Below the pieces are notes generated by a model. The model saw only the letters and a list, made by a program, of their open reading frames with translations. It was not told the DNA's origin and ran no database searches. Shown one piece after another: positions 1 through 8,139 of a stretch of DNA of 64,000 bases. The DNA lies in the NCBI RefSeq assembly GCF_004335085.1, contig NZ_RQRS01000014.1:62001-126000 (forward strand). Reading direction: 5' to 3'. Position 1 is the first letter of the stretch. Every line of letters begins with the position of its first letter. The translations under genes were made by a program, and so were the position numbers. This DNA comes from Pedobacter nototheniae (GTDB lineage Bacteria > Bacteroidota > Bacteroidia > Sphingobacteriales > Sphingobacteriaceae).

Positions 1-1334
1 AAACGTTTCTTTTCACCACCACTTAATTTTTCTACCATGCCATGTTGCTTCTTTGGTGGAAATAGAAAAAGTGTTAAAAGTGCAGACGCAGTAATAATAG
101 AACCATCTGCCATTTTGATATATTCGGCATCAGATTTTACAATATCAATTACTCTTTCTTTTGGATCAAAAGTTAAACCGCCTTGTTTGTAATAACCAAA
201 AACAGTAGTTTCTCCTGTGTCAACTTTACCAGCATCTGGAGTTAACTGACTTGTAATAATATTTAGAAGTGTAGATTTTCCCGTTCCATTTTTACCAGCC
301 AAGCCAATTCTATCTCCTTTTTTAAAGGTATAACTAAAATCATTGATAATAGGGCGGCCATCAAACGCTTTAGCAACATGTTCAATCTCAATAATCTTAC
401 CGCCTTGCCTCGCCATCTTCATATTAAGGGTAACACTCTGATTATCAGACTTTTTCTTTGTTTTTTCCTCTAAATCGTAAAAAGCATTGATTCTTGCATT
501 AGATTTTGTGCCTCGCGCCTGTGGCATCCTCCTCATCCACTCCAATTCTTTCTTTAATAGCTGTTGGTTCTTATGTAAAACCGTTGCATCTAAGGCTTCC
601 CTTTCGCTTTTCTTTTCTAGGAAGTAAGCATAATTTCCGTTGTAATTAAAAATTCTGCCACGATCTAACTCTACAATGGTATTGCAAACGTTATCTAAAA
701 AGTAACGATCGTGTGTAACCAATAGAATGGTTTTTTGTCCAGTAGTTAATAGTTTTTCTAACCATTCAATGGTGTCAATATCCAAGTGATTGGTTGGTTC
801 ATCTAAAACTAAAATTTCAGGATCTTCAATTAAAAGTTTAGCCAAGGCCAAACGTTTCTTTTGCCCTCCAGAAAGCGTAGATATTTTTTGTTGCAAATGG
901 GTTATGCCCATTCTGTTCAAAATGGTCTTAATCTCATGCTCATATTCCCATGCATTATGCTCGCTTAATTCTTCATACAAACGATTAAGAGTGCGTTCAT
1001 CAGGATTAGGGTTTTCGATTAGTTCCTCATATTCTTTTATCAACTGTTGTTGCTTATTTTCTAAAGAGAAAATAAAATCACTTATAGAATCACCTTCATT
1101 AAACTGAGGGTCCTGATCTAAAAAGCCAATTTTAACAGCTTTATTTTTTACAATTTTACCTTCGAGGGGAGGAAATCTTTCGGCAAGTAATTTCAATAAT
1201 GTACTCTTACCTGCACCATTAATACCTACAAGCGCTACGCGTTGACCGGAATTAATACCCAGGGTTAAATTTTTAAATAGCCATTCGTCATGGTAACCAT
1301 GACCTAAGCCTTCTGCCGCAATTAAAGTGCTCAA
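1..1334 (-). CDS. ABC-F family ATPase (Uup-like), 3' end outside window
   Basis: This is a soluble protein with two ABC ATPase domains and no membrane segments. ABC-F proteins act on translating ribosomes. The window holds the first 444 or so residues. Domain 1 has Walker A GINGAGKS, signature LSGGQKKR and Walker B followed by DEPTNHLD. A charged linker (EWMRRMPQARGTKSNAR) resembles the Uup subgroup. Domain 2 has GKNGTGKS, and its signature LSGGEKKR lies right at the window edge. No ATG precedes the first domain: an in-frame TAA lies at 1356-1358 and the only sensible start is TTG at 1332-1334 (MSTLIAAEGL). A TACTTTTG -7 element lies at 1375-1382. The subfamily is inferred from the linker; the C-terminal domain that would confirm Uup is not visible. 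Confidence 0.9.
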   Translation of the reverse strand, partial: MSTLIAAEGLGHGYHDEWLFKNLTLGINSGQRVALVGINGAGKSTLLKLLAERFPPLEGKIVKNKAVKIGFLDQDPQFNEGDSISDFIFSLENKQQQLIKEYEELIENPNPDERTLNRLYEELSEHNAWEYEHEIKTILNRMGITHLQQKISTLSGGQKKRLALAKLLIEDPEILVLDEPTNHLDIDTIEWLEKLLTTGQKTILLVTHDRYFLDNVCNTIVELDRGRIFNYNGNYAYFLEKKSEREALDATVLHKNQQLLKKELEWMRRMPQARGTKSNARINAFYDLEEKTKKKSDNQSVTLNMKMARQGGKIIEIEHVAKAFDGRPIINDFSYTFKKGDRIGLAGKNGTGKSTLLNIITSQLTPDAGKVDTGETTVFGYYKQGGLTFDPKERVIDIVKSDAEYIKMADGSIITASALLTLFLFPPKKQHGMVEKLSGGEKKR

Positions 1335-1491
1335 AGTTTTTTGTGTTTCGGATTTTTATAAAAGAAAATTACAGCAAAAGTAAGTATAAAATATTTGGAT
1401 ATAGAAACCTGGAAAACGCTTATTACAAATCAACTACTTATAATTAAGTAATTAGAGCATTATGAAGGATAGAAATGGCCTTAAAAAACAA

Positions 1492-1523
1492 AAACAGCTA
1501 GAGGAATCGCTCCTCCGCTGTTT
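1492..1523 (-). terminator. Rho-independent terminator of the DUF2807 gene
   Basis: Arms AAACAGC and GCTGTTT enclose an inner GAGGA/TCCTC stem. On the minus strand the hairpin is followed by a T-rich run, about 40 bases after the stop of the gene at 1564. Confidence 0.75.
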
Positions 1524-1563
1524 GATCATTAACTAAAACTAAACTTTATCTTTATTTGATGGA

Positions 1564-2193
1564 TTAGAATAATGTTTCTAATAAATCAACTTTTAAATCA
1601 TCGTAACGGGATGCATTGTATGTATTTACTGGAGTAGTACTTACGTTGGTATCTCCGGCTGAGAAATTATTCATGTTTACTTTTGCAATTGTGCCTAAAA
1701 CCGCTGTATAGCTTTCTGTAGATCCACTTAACTTTAAAGATGCGCCATTGTTAACTACTGTATTTAAATTTACCGTATTTGTATTGATATCTGCAGTTGC
1801 TAAATCGTTTAAGGAAACTTTAAGATTTAATAAATTAAAGGTTCCGCTGGTGCTTACACTTGAGTTATTTGAAGCTTCTATTGAAGATATATTGTTTACG
1901 TGTGCAATAACCGTTAGTGTTTCTTTGTTGAAGGAACTGATACGTAGTTCACCATTTTGTTGTTGAACTAAAGCATTTTTGGTATAGTAACTATCGTAAA
2001 CCTGAACGCTTTCTTTAGCATCCTGAACAAGAATTAATTTTACATTGCCACTGATGCTGATTTTACTTATATTTTTTACCGACGTGATGTTGGTATAACT
2101 AGAATTGTTTTCTGCTGCATTAACTGCTGTTGCTGATGTTAGAACTATTGCTGTTAAAGCTGTTGCGAATAATGTTTTGATAGAAGTTTTCAT
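1564..2193 (-). CDS. Secreted DUF2807 (GIN-type) beta-helical protein
   Basis: The product has 209 residues. A Sec signal peptide (about 1-27, ending AVNAAE) is followed by a Ser/Thr/Asn-rich repetitive region with alternating short hydrophobic stretches, as in the DUF2807 'putative auto-transporter adhesin head' domain. The start of the domain (ITSVKNISKISISGNVKLIL) fits the family. Such proteins are predicted to be exported to the periplasm or surface; molecular function is unknown. It is a single-gene unit with its own terminator at 1492-1523. A pair of LytTR-like direct repeats 115-147 bases upstream suggests control by a LytTR response regulator, which would have to be encoded elsewhere. 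The family call is from sequence character; the regulator is inference. Confidence 0.75.
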   Translation of the reverse strand: MKTSIKTLFATALTAIVLTSATAVNAAENNSSYTNITSVKNISKISISGNVKLILVQDAKESVQVYDSYYTKNALVQQQNGELRISSFNKETLTVIAHVNNISSIEASNNSSVSTSGTFNLLNLKVSLNDLATADINTNTVNLNTVVNNGASLKLSGSTESYTAVLGTIAKVNMNNFSAGDTNVSTTPVNTYNASRYDDLKVDLLETLF

Positions 2194-2527
2194 AACTGTA
2201 TATTTTTAATTTTTTAAATCTTTTTGTTGTTGTTTTGAATATAAGACGGTGATTGTTATTAAACGTTTCACCCGATTTGCGTGTATTATACCAGCATGAG
2301 TTAATTATAGACGAACGCCCGTAATTATTAGACGAACGGGAGATAAAAATTTGTTTAAAAAGTAAAAAACACTGAATAATAAGAAAATAGAAGGCTGTAC
2401 TTCAATAATTATTCAGAATGCGAAATGAATTTATTCTTTGAAGAATAAAGGAAAGACTAATAGGATAGAAGAAAATTATCTTCTGGCTGTTAAAGGTGTG
2501 TTAGTAGTGGAAAGTGATTTAGAACGC
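2194..2527. other. Intergenic region, 334 bases, holding a LytTR-like site
   Basis: No credible ORF lies here. The left half is the upstream region of the DUF2807 gene and carries the direct repeats at 2308-2338. The right half, downstream of ybeY, is AT-rich and I see no clear terminator hairpin in it. Confidence 0.6.
2308..2338 (-). promoter_or_regulatory. Tandem LytTR-like operator
   Basis: On the minus strand CGTTCGTCTA occurs twice with a 21-base period, two helical turns. LytTR-family regulators bind paired imperfect direct repeats of about 9 bases containing GTTNRK with this sort of spacing. The pair lies 115 bases upstream of the DUF2807 start codon. The repeat is seen directly; the regulator class is inferred. 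Confidence 0.55.
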
Positions 2528-2965
2528 TTAAATCAGCTCAAATTCGGTTCTTAAAGCAAGGTATTCATCTTCCTTTTGCGTCATTAGGGTTTTTGCAGGC
2601 TTTCCTTTATCCTTATAGCCTAATAGATGCAGGGTTCCGTGAATCATAATGCGACAAACTTCATCAAAAGGTGTGGTTTTAAAAGTAGCTGCATTTTCGT
2701 TAACACGATCTATGCTAATGAAAATATCACTCACAATATGTTTTTCTTTCTCAGAGTTATCAAAGGTGATAATATCTGTGTAAGTATCATGGTTTAAATA
2801 TTGTTGATTGATGCCAAGTAAATACTCGTCGCTGCAAAAGATGAAATTAAGTTCTTGCAATTTATACCCTTCTTTTTCGATAGAAGCTTTAAGCCACTTT
2901 CTGATTTTAATCTTTTGAGGCAGGTTATAACTTATTTCTTCTGAGAAAAATTGTATTGCAGGCAT
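2528..2965 (-). CDS. ybeY: YbeY, rRNA maturation endoribonuclease
   Basis: The product has 145 residues, normal for the UPF0054/YbeY family, a single-strand-specific metallo-RNase of 16S rRNA 3'-end maturation and ribosome quality control. The signature is HGTLHLLGYKDK, with H109 and H113 in the positions of the first two zinc ligands. The usual third ligand of HGxLHLxGYDH (position 119) is Asp here, in GYKDK. I believe this variant is common in Bacteroidota homologues, so the protein is probably active. It lies about 50 bases downstream of the DUF4175 gene on the same strand and may be co-transcribed with it. Confidence 0.9.
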   Translation of the reverse strand: MPAIQFFSEEISYNLPQKIKIRKWLKASIEKEGYKLQELNFIFCSDEYLLGINQQYLNHDTYTDIITFDNSEKEKHIVSDIFISIDRVNENAATFKTTPFDEVCRIMIHGTLHLLGYKDKGKPAKTLMTQKEDEYLALRTEFELI

Positions 2966-3016
2966 ATTTCTATTATTAAAGCGGCAAATTTAATAATTAA
3001 TATTTATAGGATAGAG

Positions 3017-6000
3017 TTACTGCGCTGTTCTTAAAGATTTCAAATATTCTGCAATTTTATTTTTATAGTAATAGTTTAAAGATGGGGGCAATTTTTGCAA
3101 TACATCTGTACCATTTTGCTGTTGTTTTTTGTACTGATCTAGCATTTTTTGATATGATGGCGGAAACTCTTTTGCTGCCTTACTTTCTCTTTTGCTATCT
3201 TCATCCTGGTCTCGTTCTGCTTTTTCGGCATCCAATAATTTGGTTAAAAGTTCTTTTTGGCGTTGCATGGTTTCTTGTTGTAGGCGCTTATTTACCAAGT
3301 CAGATTCTGTTTGTTTCATTTCCTTAATAGCCTCATTTAAATTTCCCATTTTACCCGTACCATCCTTATTATCTTCGCGGTTAATTTTTTCAAGCGCCTG
3401 CCTTATCATCTGTTGCTGTTGAGCCATTTTACCAAACTCTTTACTCATTTCACCTTTACCAACAGTACCCTGATTACCAGATTTTTGCATTTGTTCTCTG
3501 GCTTTTTGCATACTTTTATTTAGTTGCTCCTGCATTTGAGAGAGTTGTTTCATACTTTGCTTTTGCTTGCCTTTACCACCTTTAGAGTTTTTAGACATAT
3601 TTTGCAACTGATTTAAAGCTTCACTCAACATTAACGTTAAGTTGTTTATAGAAGTCATCGTAAACTGTTGATATCTATTGGCTTCTGGAGTTCTTCTCTC
3701 TCCTAAACTTTCTAAACTTTTATCGAGGTTAAAATTTATTTTATTCATTTCCTCGTTTACGCTCGATTCAATTTGCGGTACACGTTTGCTTAAAGCATAT
3801 AAACTATCAGCAATGGTTTTAAGGTTATCCTTAATGTTGCGTTGTTTTTGAACGTTGCCAATATAAGATGGATCAGCAGCTGTCATTTTCTTGAGCGTTA
3901 GCATTACTTTTTCCTGCTCAAATGAAGTATTTAAAAGATTTTCTAGTAAACGACGGAGTTCTTTGGCATTTAAGTTATTTTCCATTTCTTCACCCTGCTG
4001 CTGCATGTCGCTCATCTTTTTTGATAGCTTTTCCATTTGTTCGGCAGCTTTCTGCTGTTTTTGACTAGCAGTTTTAGAATCCTTATTGTCTAATGCTTCT
4101 TTACTATCTTTTTGTTCTTTCTGTATATCCTGCAAATCTTTTTCAGGATTTTCAAATGGATTTGGTCGCTCCAAACCCTGGTTCTTTTTCTCCAGCTCTT
4201 TAATATCTTTCTTTAAGTCGTTAAGTTCCTTATTTAAAGCATCTTGCTTTTCCTTTAAACTATTAATATCCTGCTTTTTGTCTTTGCTTTTTTCACCTAG
4301 TTCTTTTTGTTGTTTGGCAAGATCATTTAGTCTATCAATATCATTTTGAAGATTTTGCTCAAACTCCAATTGTTTGTAAAGCTCCAAAATCCGATCTAAT
4401 TCATTTTTTAGCGTTTTATTATCCAACTGCATTTTAGAAAGTTCATTCTGTGTTTGGTCTTTATTGCGCTCATTCATCAGGTTTTGAAGTTTCTGCAATA
4501 AATCCTTAGTTTTTTCATCTAAAACGTTGTCGAATAAATCTTTAATCTGTTTTTGTTTCTCTAAAAGCTCTTCGGTTTGCTGTTGGTCTTCTTGTTTTTG
4601 TTGTCCGTTTTTATCATTTAAATCTTTAATTTCTTTAACTGCCTCTTCAAGTTGTTTTTGTTTATCAAGCAGTTGTTCAATTTGCTTTTTATCCTCAAAA
4701 GAAATCTGTTTTTTATCAATTAAACTTTCGGCAACTTTTTTACTTTCCCTTTCAATAGTTGAAGCCAAGCGAATAGCCGATTGCATTTTTTGTTTTAAAG
4801 CCTGGTTGTTGGCATTTATTTGATCAACGCTTTCTTTTTTACTAGGCTGTTTAAAGGTTTTAATTTCAGAGCGGGTAACTTTTGCACCATTTACAGCATC
4901 ATTATCTGCAATTTCAAAATAATACTCAAGGCTTTGACCTGCTTTTAATGAAGTTGTTTTTAAATCCCAGAAGTAAAAAAAATGATTTTCAGGAACATTA
5001 CTTTTTATCGGAATGTTTTTGGTTACTGTTGATATAACCTTATTATTTTCTTTAATGTTGTACTTAAAACTTAGTCTGCTAAAGCCATAATCATCGGTAA
5101 CCTGACCAGAAAAATATAATGCTTTATTGCTTACAGAATCTGGTTTTTCTTCTACTGATATGCCTGGCGACTGATCTTTTATCACCGTAATTTGATGGGA
5201 GAGGGAATCGCTTAAGGTTATAAATTCGTTTTTGGGTGTAATGCTATATTTCGAGTTGGTTTTTATAATAGCATTAAATGCCGATTCATTACTTTGTATG
5301 TTTAAAAGATGCGCTGTTCCATTTAAGGTAAATAATAGTTGGTTACTTTTAGCCGTTTTAAAGTTCCATGTAATTTTTGTTCCTTCAGGTAAAAGCAAAT
5401 CGCCAACATTTGAAATTTCTTCATTCTTTTTGCCCAAATATGCAGGATAATTTAACAGTGCGGTAACACCTAATAACTCAGGACGAGGTTTTACGGTAAT
5501 TGTAAAAGTTGAAGAACTAAATCCACCGCCTTTAAAAATCAATTTCTTATCGGTTTGAATATTTTTTATGAGGTAGTTAAACTGGCTGATATTAATTTTT
5601 TCGAGTTTATAAGTGTTCTTGCCATCCTCTACATATACCTCTTGTGGTAATTCGTTCCCACTTAATTTCAAATTCAGCGTTAAATCATCTCCCTGAGTAG
5701 CTGTTAGCTTCTTATTTAAAAGGCTGAAATCAAACGGCGCTTTGGGCGCAATGTATTCATTGTATTTTAAAAAGCTATGCGTACCTTCTTTTAAAATGGC
5801 AGGCGCAACAATGCCAATTAATAAGATGATGGATAGGGGAATAAACAGGTATTTTAAATATTTTCTATTGTCATTAATTCTTACTGCGGTGTAAAACGGA
5901 ACGGGTTTTAATTCGAGTATTTTCTGATCAATACTAGCCAAAATTAACTGGTTATTTTCAGGAAGTGTTTCTGCTTGTTTGTGGAGTTGTAAGGTATTTA

Positions 6001-6331
6001 ATAGTTTATCCTTTATATCTGCAAAATGGTTTCCAATAATAATAGATGCTTCATCAAAAGAAATGTGTTTGCCTAATTTCAGCATAGCCAACAAAGGTTT
6101 CACAATTAAAATACCAATTAGGAAGACACCGATTAAAAGGTAAGCAAAAAAGATAAATGTCTTAAAATCTGCCCCTGGATGCAGGTAATATAAACTTAAG
6201 AAAACAAGGAGGTAAAGGCCCAGCAATATCGCGGCAACATAAATGCTTCCCCGTAAAATTTTATTTAAATAAAACTTTCGGATAAACTCATCTATCTTTT
6301 TAATCAGCTCGTTATAATTGTTGCCAGCCAT
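3017..6331 (-). CDS. DUF4175-type membrane protein with long coiled coil
   Basis: Very large protein, 1104 residues from the preferred start (MAGNNYNELI, ATG at 6329-6331). A longer in-frame start at 6394 would add 21 hydrophobic residues and looks unlikely. Two close transmembrane segments lie in the first 90 residues and a third near 160-180. An extracytoplasmic beta-rich part follows. From about residue 490 to the end the protein is a highly charged Gln/Glu/Lys-rich coiled coil with Met/Gln-rich patches. This matches the Bacteroidota DUF4175 family, whose function is unknown. It is possibly an envelope scaffold spanning membrane and periplasm, but the sequence does not show this. It precedes ybeY. 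Confidence 0.75.
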   Translation of the reverse strand: MAGNNYNELIKKIDEFIRKFYLNKILRGSIYVAAILLGLYLLVFLSLYYLHPGADFKTFIFFAYLLIGVFLIGILIVKPLLAMLKLGKHISFDEASIIIGNHFADIKDKLLNTLQLHKQAETLPENNQLILASIDQKILELKPVPFYTAVRINDNRKYLKYLFIPLSIILLIGIVAPAILKEGTHSFLKYNEYIAPKAPFDFSLLNKKLTATQGDDLTLNLKLSGNELPQEVYVEDGKNTYKLEKINISQFNYLIKNIQTDKKLIFKGGGFSSSTFTITVKPRPELLGVTALLNYPAYLGKKNEEISNVGDLLLPEGTKITWNFKTAKSNQLLFTLNGTAHLLNIQSNESAFNAIIKTNSKYSITPKNEFITLSDSLSHQITVIKDQSPGISVEEKPDSVSNKALYFSGQVTDDYGFSRLSFKYNIKENNKVISTVTKNIPIKSNVPENHFFYFWDLKTTSLKAGQSLEYYFEIADNDAVNGAKVTRSEIKTFKQPSKKESVDQINANNQALKQKMQSAIRLASTIERESKKVAESLIDKKQISFEDKKQIEQLLDKQKQLEEAVKEIKDLNDKNGQQKQEDQQQTEELLEKQKQIKDLFDNVLDEKTKDLLQKLQNLMNERNKDQTQNELSKMQLDNKTLKNELDRILELYKQLEFEQNLQNDIDRLNDLAKQQKELGEKSKDKKQDINSLKEKQDALNKELNDLKKDIKELEKKNQGLERPNPFENPEKDLQDIQKEQKDSKEALDNKDSKTASQKQQKAAEQMEKLSKKMSDMQQQGEEMENNLNAKELRRLLENLLNTSFEQEKVMLTLKKMTAADPSYIGNVQKQRNIKDNLKTIADSLYALSKRVPQIESSVNEEMNKINFNLDKSLESLGERRTPEANRYQQFTMTSINNLTLMLSEALNQLQNMSKNSKGGKGKQKQSMKQLSQMQEQLNKSMQKAREQMQKSGNQGTVGKGEMSKEFGKMAQQQQMIRQALEKINREDNKDGTGKMGNLNEAIKEMKQTESDLVNKRLQQETMQRQKELLTKLLDAEKAERDQDEDSKRESKAAKEFPPSYQKMLDQYKKQQQNGTDVLQKLPPSLNYYYKNKIAEYLKSLRTAQ

Positions 6332-6449
6332 ATTTGTAAATGTAAAAATATATGAACTGGATAAAAAGAAAAATAATAAATAACCACGAAACATTATTTG
6401 GTTTACTGTGCTTACATTGCGTTAATGTAACAACATCATAAAGTTAACT

Positions 6450-6477
6450 TTTGATTTATATAAATAATCTATTTTTG
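6450..6477 (+). promoter_or_regulatory. Bacteroidota-type promoter of the GDPD-GH16 gene
   Basis: TTTG at 6450-6453 and TATTTTTG at 6470-6477 (TAnnTTTG), 16 bases apart. The preferred ATG at 6503 lies 26 bases downstream. Confidence 0.6.
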
Positions 6478-6502
6478 GGTTTATTGAATGATCCCAAATA
6501 CG

Positions 6503-8008
6503 ATGAAATCTTTTTCTACACTTTTACTAATTATGATGGTAACATCAGCATCTTTTGCCCAAAAATTTAACTGGAATAAAAACCAGGTTATTGCACATCG
6601 CGGCGCATGGAAAAAAAATAATCTACCTCAAAACTCCATAGCCTCTTTAAATGAGGCGGTTAAGATTGGATGTTATGGCTCTGAGTTTGATGTTTGGATG
6701 ACAGTGGATAATATTTTAGTTGTAAATCACGACCCAGAGTTTCAAGGTTTAACCATAGAAAAAGTTACCTACGCCGAGTTGCTTACTAAAACAATGACGA
6801 ACGGAGAAAAAATTCCAACGTTAGAAAGTTATCTTTTGGCAGGTAAAAAGCAAAAAACTACAAAGTTGATTTTAGAAATTAAACCATCCTTAATTAGTAA
6901 GGAGCGTGGTTTAAATGTAACCAACAAATCTATTGAGATGGTTCAAAAACTAAAGGCCGTTGATTGGGTAGAGTACATCAGTTTTGATTATGACTATTGT
7001 AAACGCGTTTTAGAATTGCTGCCAAATGCAAAAGTTGCTTACTTAAACGGAGATAAAACAGCTGAACAATTAAAGGCCGATAAATTAACAGGAGCTGATT
7101 ATTATTATAGCGTTTACCAAAAAGATAACTGGATAGAAAATGCCCAAAAACTTGGTTTAACCGTAAATGCATGGACAGTTAATACCGTACCCGAAATGCA
7201 ATGGCTTTTAGCACACAACGTTGAATATATTACAACTAATGAGCCTGAATTACTTTTTGAAGAAATAAAAAAAGCACCCATAGCTTTAGGGTGGAAACTT
7301 AAATGGGCTGATGAATTTAATGATAAAGGATTGCCATTAACTAAAAACTGGAACTATGATATTGGAGGAAAAGGATGGGGAAATAACGAATTACAATATT
7401 ATACGGAAGCAGATACAGCAAATGCCGTTATTAAAAAAGGAAACTTAAATATTACAGCTATTAAGGCTGATAAAGAAAGTAATCATTACACTTCTGCACG
7501 TTTGGTTACCAAAAATAAATTCGACTTTAAATATGGTCGTGTAGAAGTTAGAGCAATTTTGCCTAAAGGAAGAGGGCTTTGGCCAGCAATATGGATGCTG
7601 CCAACAGATTGGAAATATGGTAATTGGCCAAAAAGTGGTGAAATAGATATTATGGAACATGTTGGTTACGAACCAGATACTGTTTATGGAAGTGTGCATA
7701 CAGAGAAATTTAATCACGTTATTCATACGCAAGTTACCAAAGGCATTAAAATAGAAAATCTTTACAATGCGTACCATGTTTACGGCGTGGAATGGACTAA
7801 GGATAAAATCGAATTCTTTATAGATGACCAGAAATTTTTAACTTTTAAAAATTCAGGAAAAGGAGCAGGAGAATGGCCATTTGATCAAAACTTCCATGTG
7901 ATTTTAAATTTAGCCGTTGGAGGCAATTGGGGTGGTAAAAATGGAATAGATGAAACTATATTTCCGGCAACTATGAAAGTGGATTATGTAAGGGTATTTG
8001 AAAAATAG
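6503..8008 (+). CDS. Secreted GDPD-GH16 two-domain fusion
   Basis: The product has 501 residues from MKSFSTLLL; an in-frame ATG at 6488 is less likely because it puts polar residues before the signal peptide. The signal peptide ends near SFAQ (residue 20). Domain 1 (about 27-250) is a glycerophosphodiester phosphodiesterase barrel with HRG at 32-34 and the downstream E.D and NHD motifs. The usual PENT metal-binding Glu is Gln (LPQNS, Q43). Domain 2 (about 258-501) is GH16, a beta-glucanase of the laminarinase type, with catalytic motif GEIDIMEH (E380 nucleophile, D382, E385 acid/base). One polypeptide thus pairs a phosphodiesterase with an endo-beta-glucanase. Substrate is unknown; a glycerophosphate-substituted beta-glucan would use both activities, which is speculation. 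The next gene encodes a phospholipase C. Confidence 0.88.
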   Translation: MKSFSTLLLIMMVTSASFAQKFNWNKNQVIAHRGAWKKNNLPQNSIASLNEAVKIGCYGSEFDVWMTVDNILVVNHDPEFQGLTIEKVTYAELLTKTMTNGEKIPTLESYLLAGKKQKTTKLILEIKPSLISKERGLNVTNKSIEMVQKLKAVDWVEYISFDYDYCKRVLELLPNAKVAYLNGDKTAEQLKADKLTGADYYYSVYQKDNWIENAQKLGLTVNAWTVNTVPEMQWLLAHNVEYITTNEPELLFEEIKKAPIALGWKLKWADEFNDKGLPLTKNWNYDIGGKGWGNNELQYYTEADTANAVIKKGNLNITAIKADKESNHYTSARLVTKNKFDFKYGRVEVRAILPKGRGLWPAIWMLPTDWKYGNWPKSGEIDIMEHVGYEPDTVYGSVHTEKFNHVIHTQVTKGIKIENLYNAYHVYGVEWTKDKIEFFIDDQKFLTFKNSGKGAGEWPFDQNFHVILNLAVGGNWGGKNGIDETIFPATMKVDYVRVFEK

Positions 8009-8139
8009 ATGAATAAAGGCCCTATAAATACCCGTTTCTAGGGTTCACTTTTGTGCGAAATTTGCATCAATCTCATTACATGTTTTTAAATTAATACGCT
8101 TTGTCTAAATTGCGGTATCTAAGCTATATTGTATAAATT

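Noticed and set aside
3082..4823. Ser/Phe/Cys-rich open frames on the plus strand opposite the DUF4175 gene
   Set aside because: They are antisense shadows of a Lys/Gln-rich coiled coil and show no family or composition of real proteins.
6332..6394. Longer N terminus for the DUF4175 protein
   Set aside because: The 21 added residues are hydrophobic, unlike the family's usual start, and the ATG at 6331 precedes the conserved-looking sequence.
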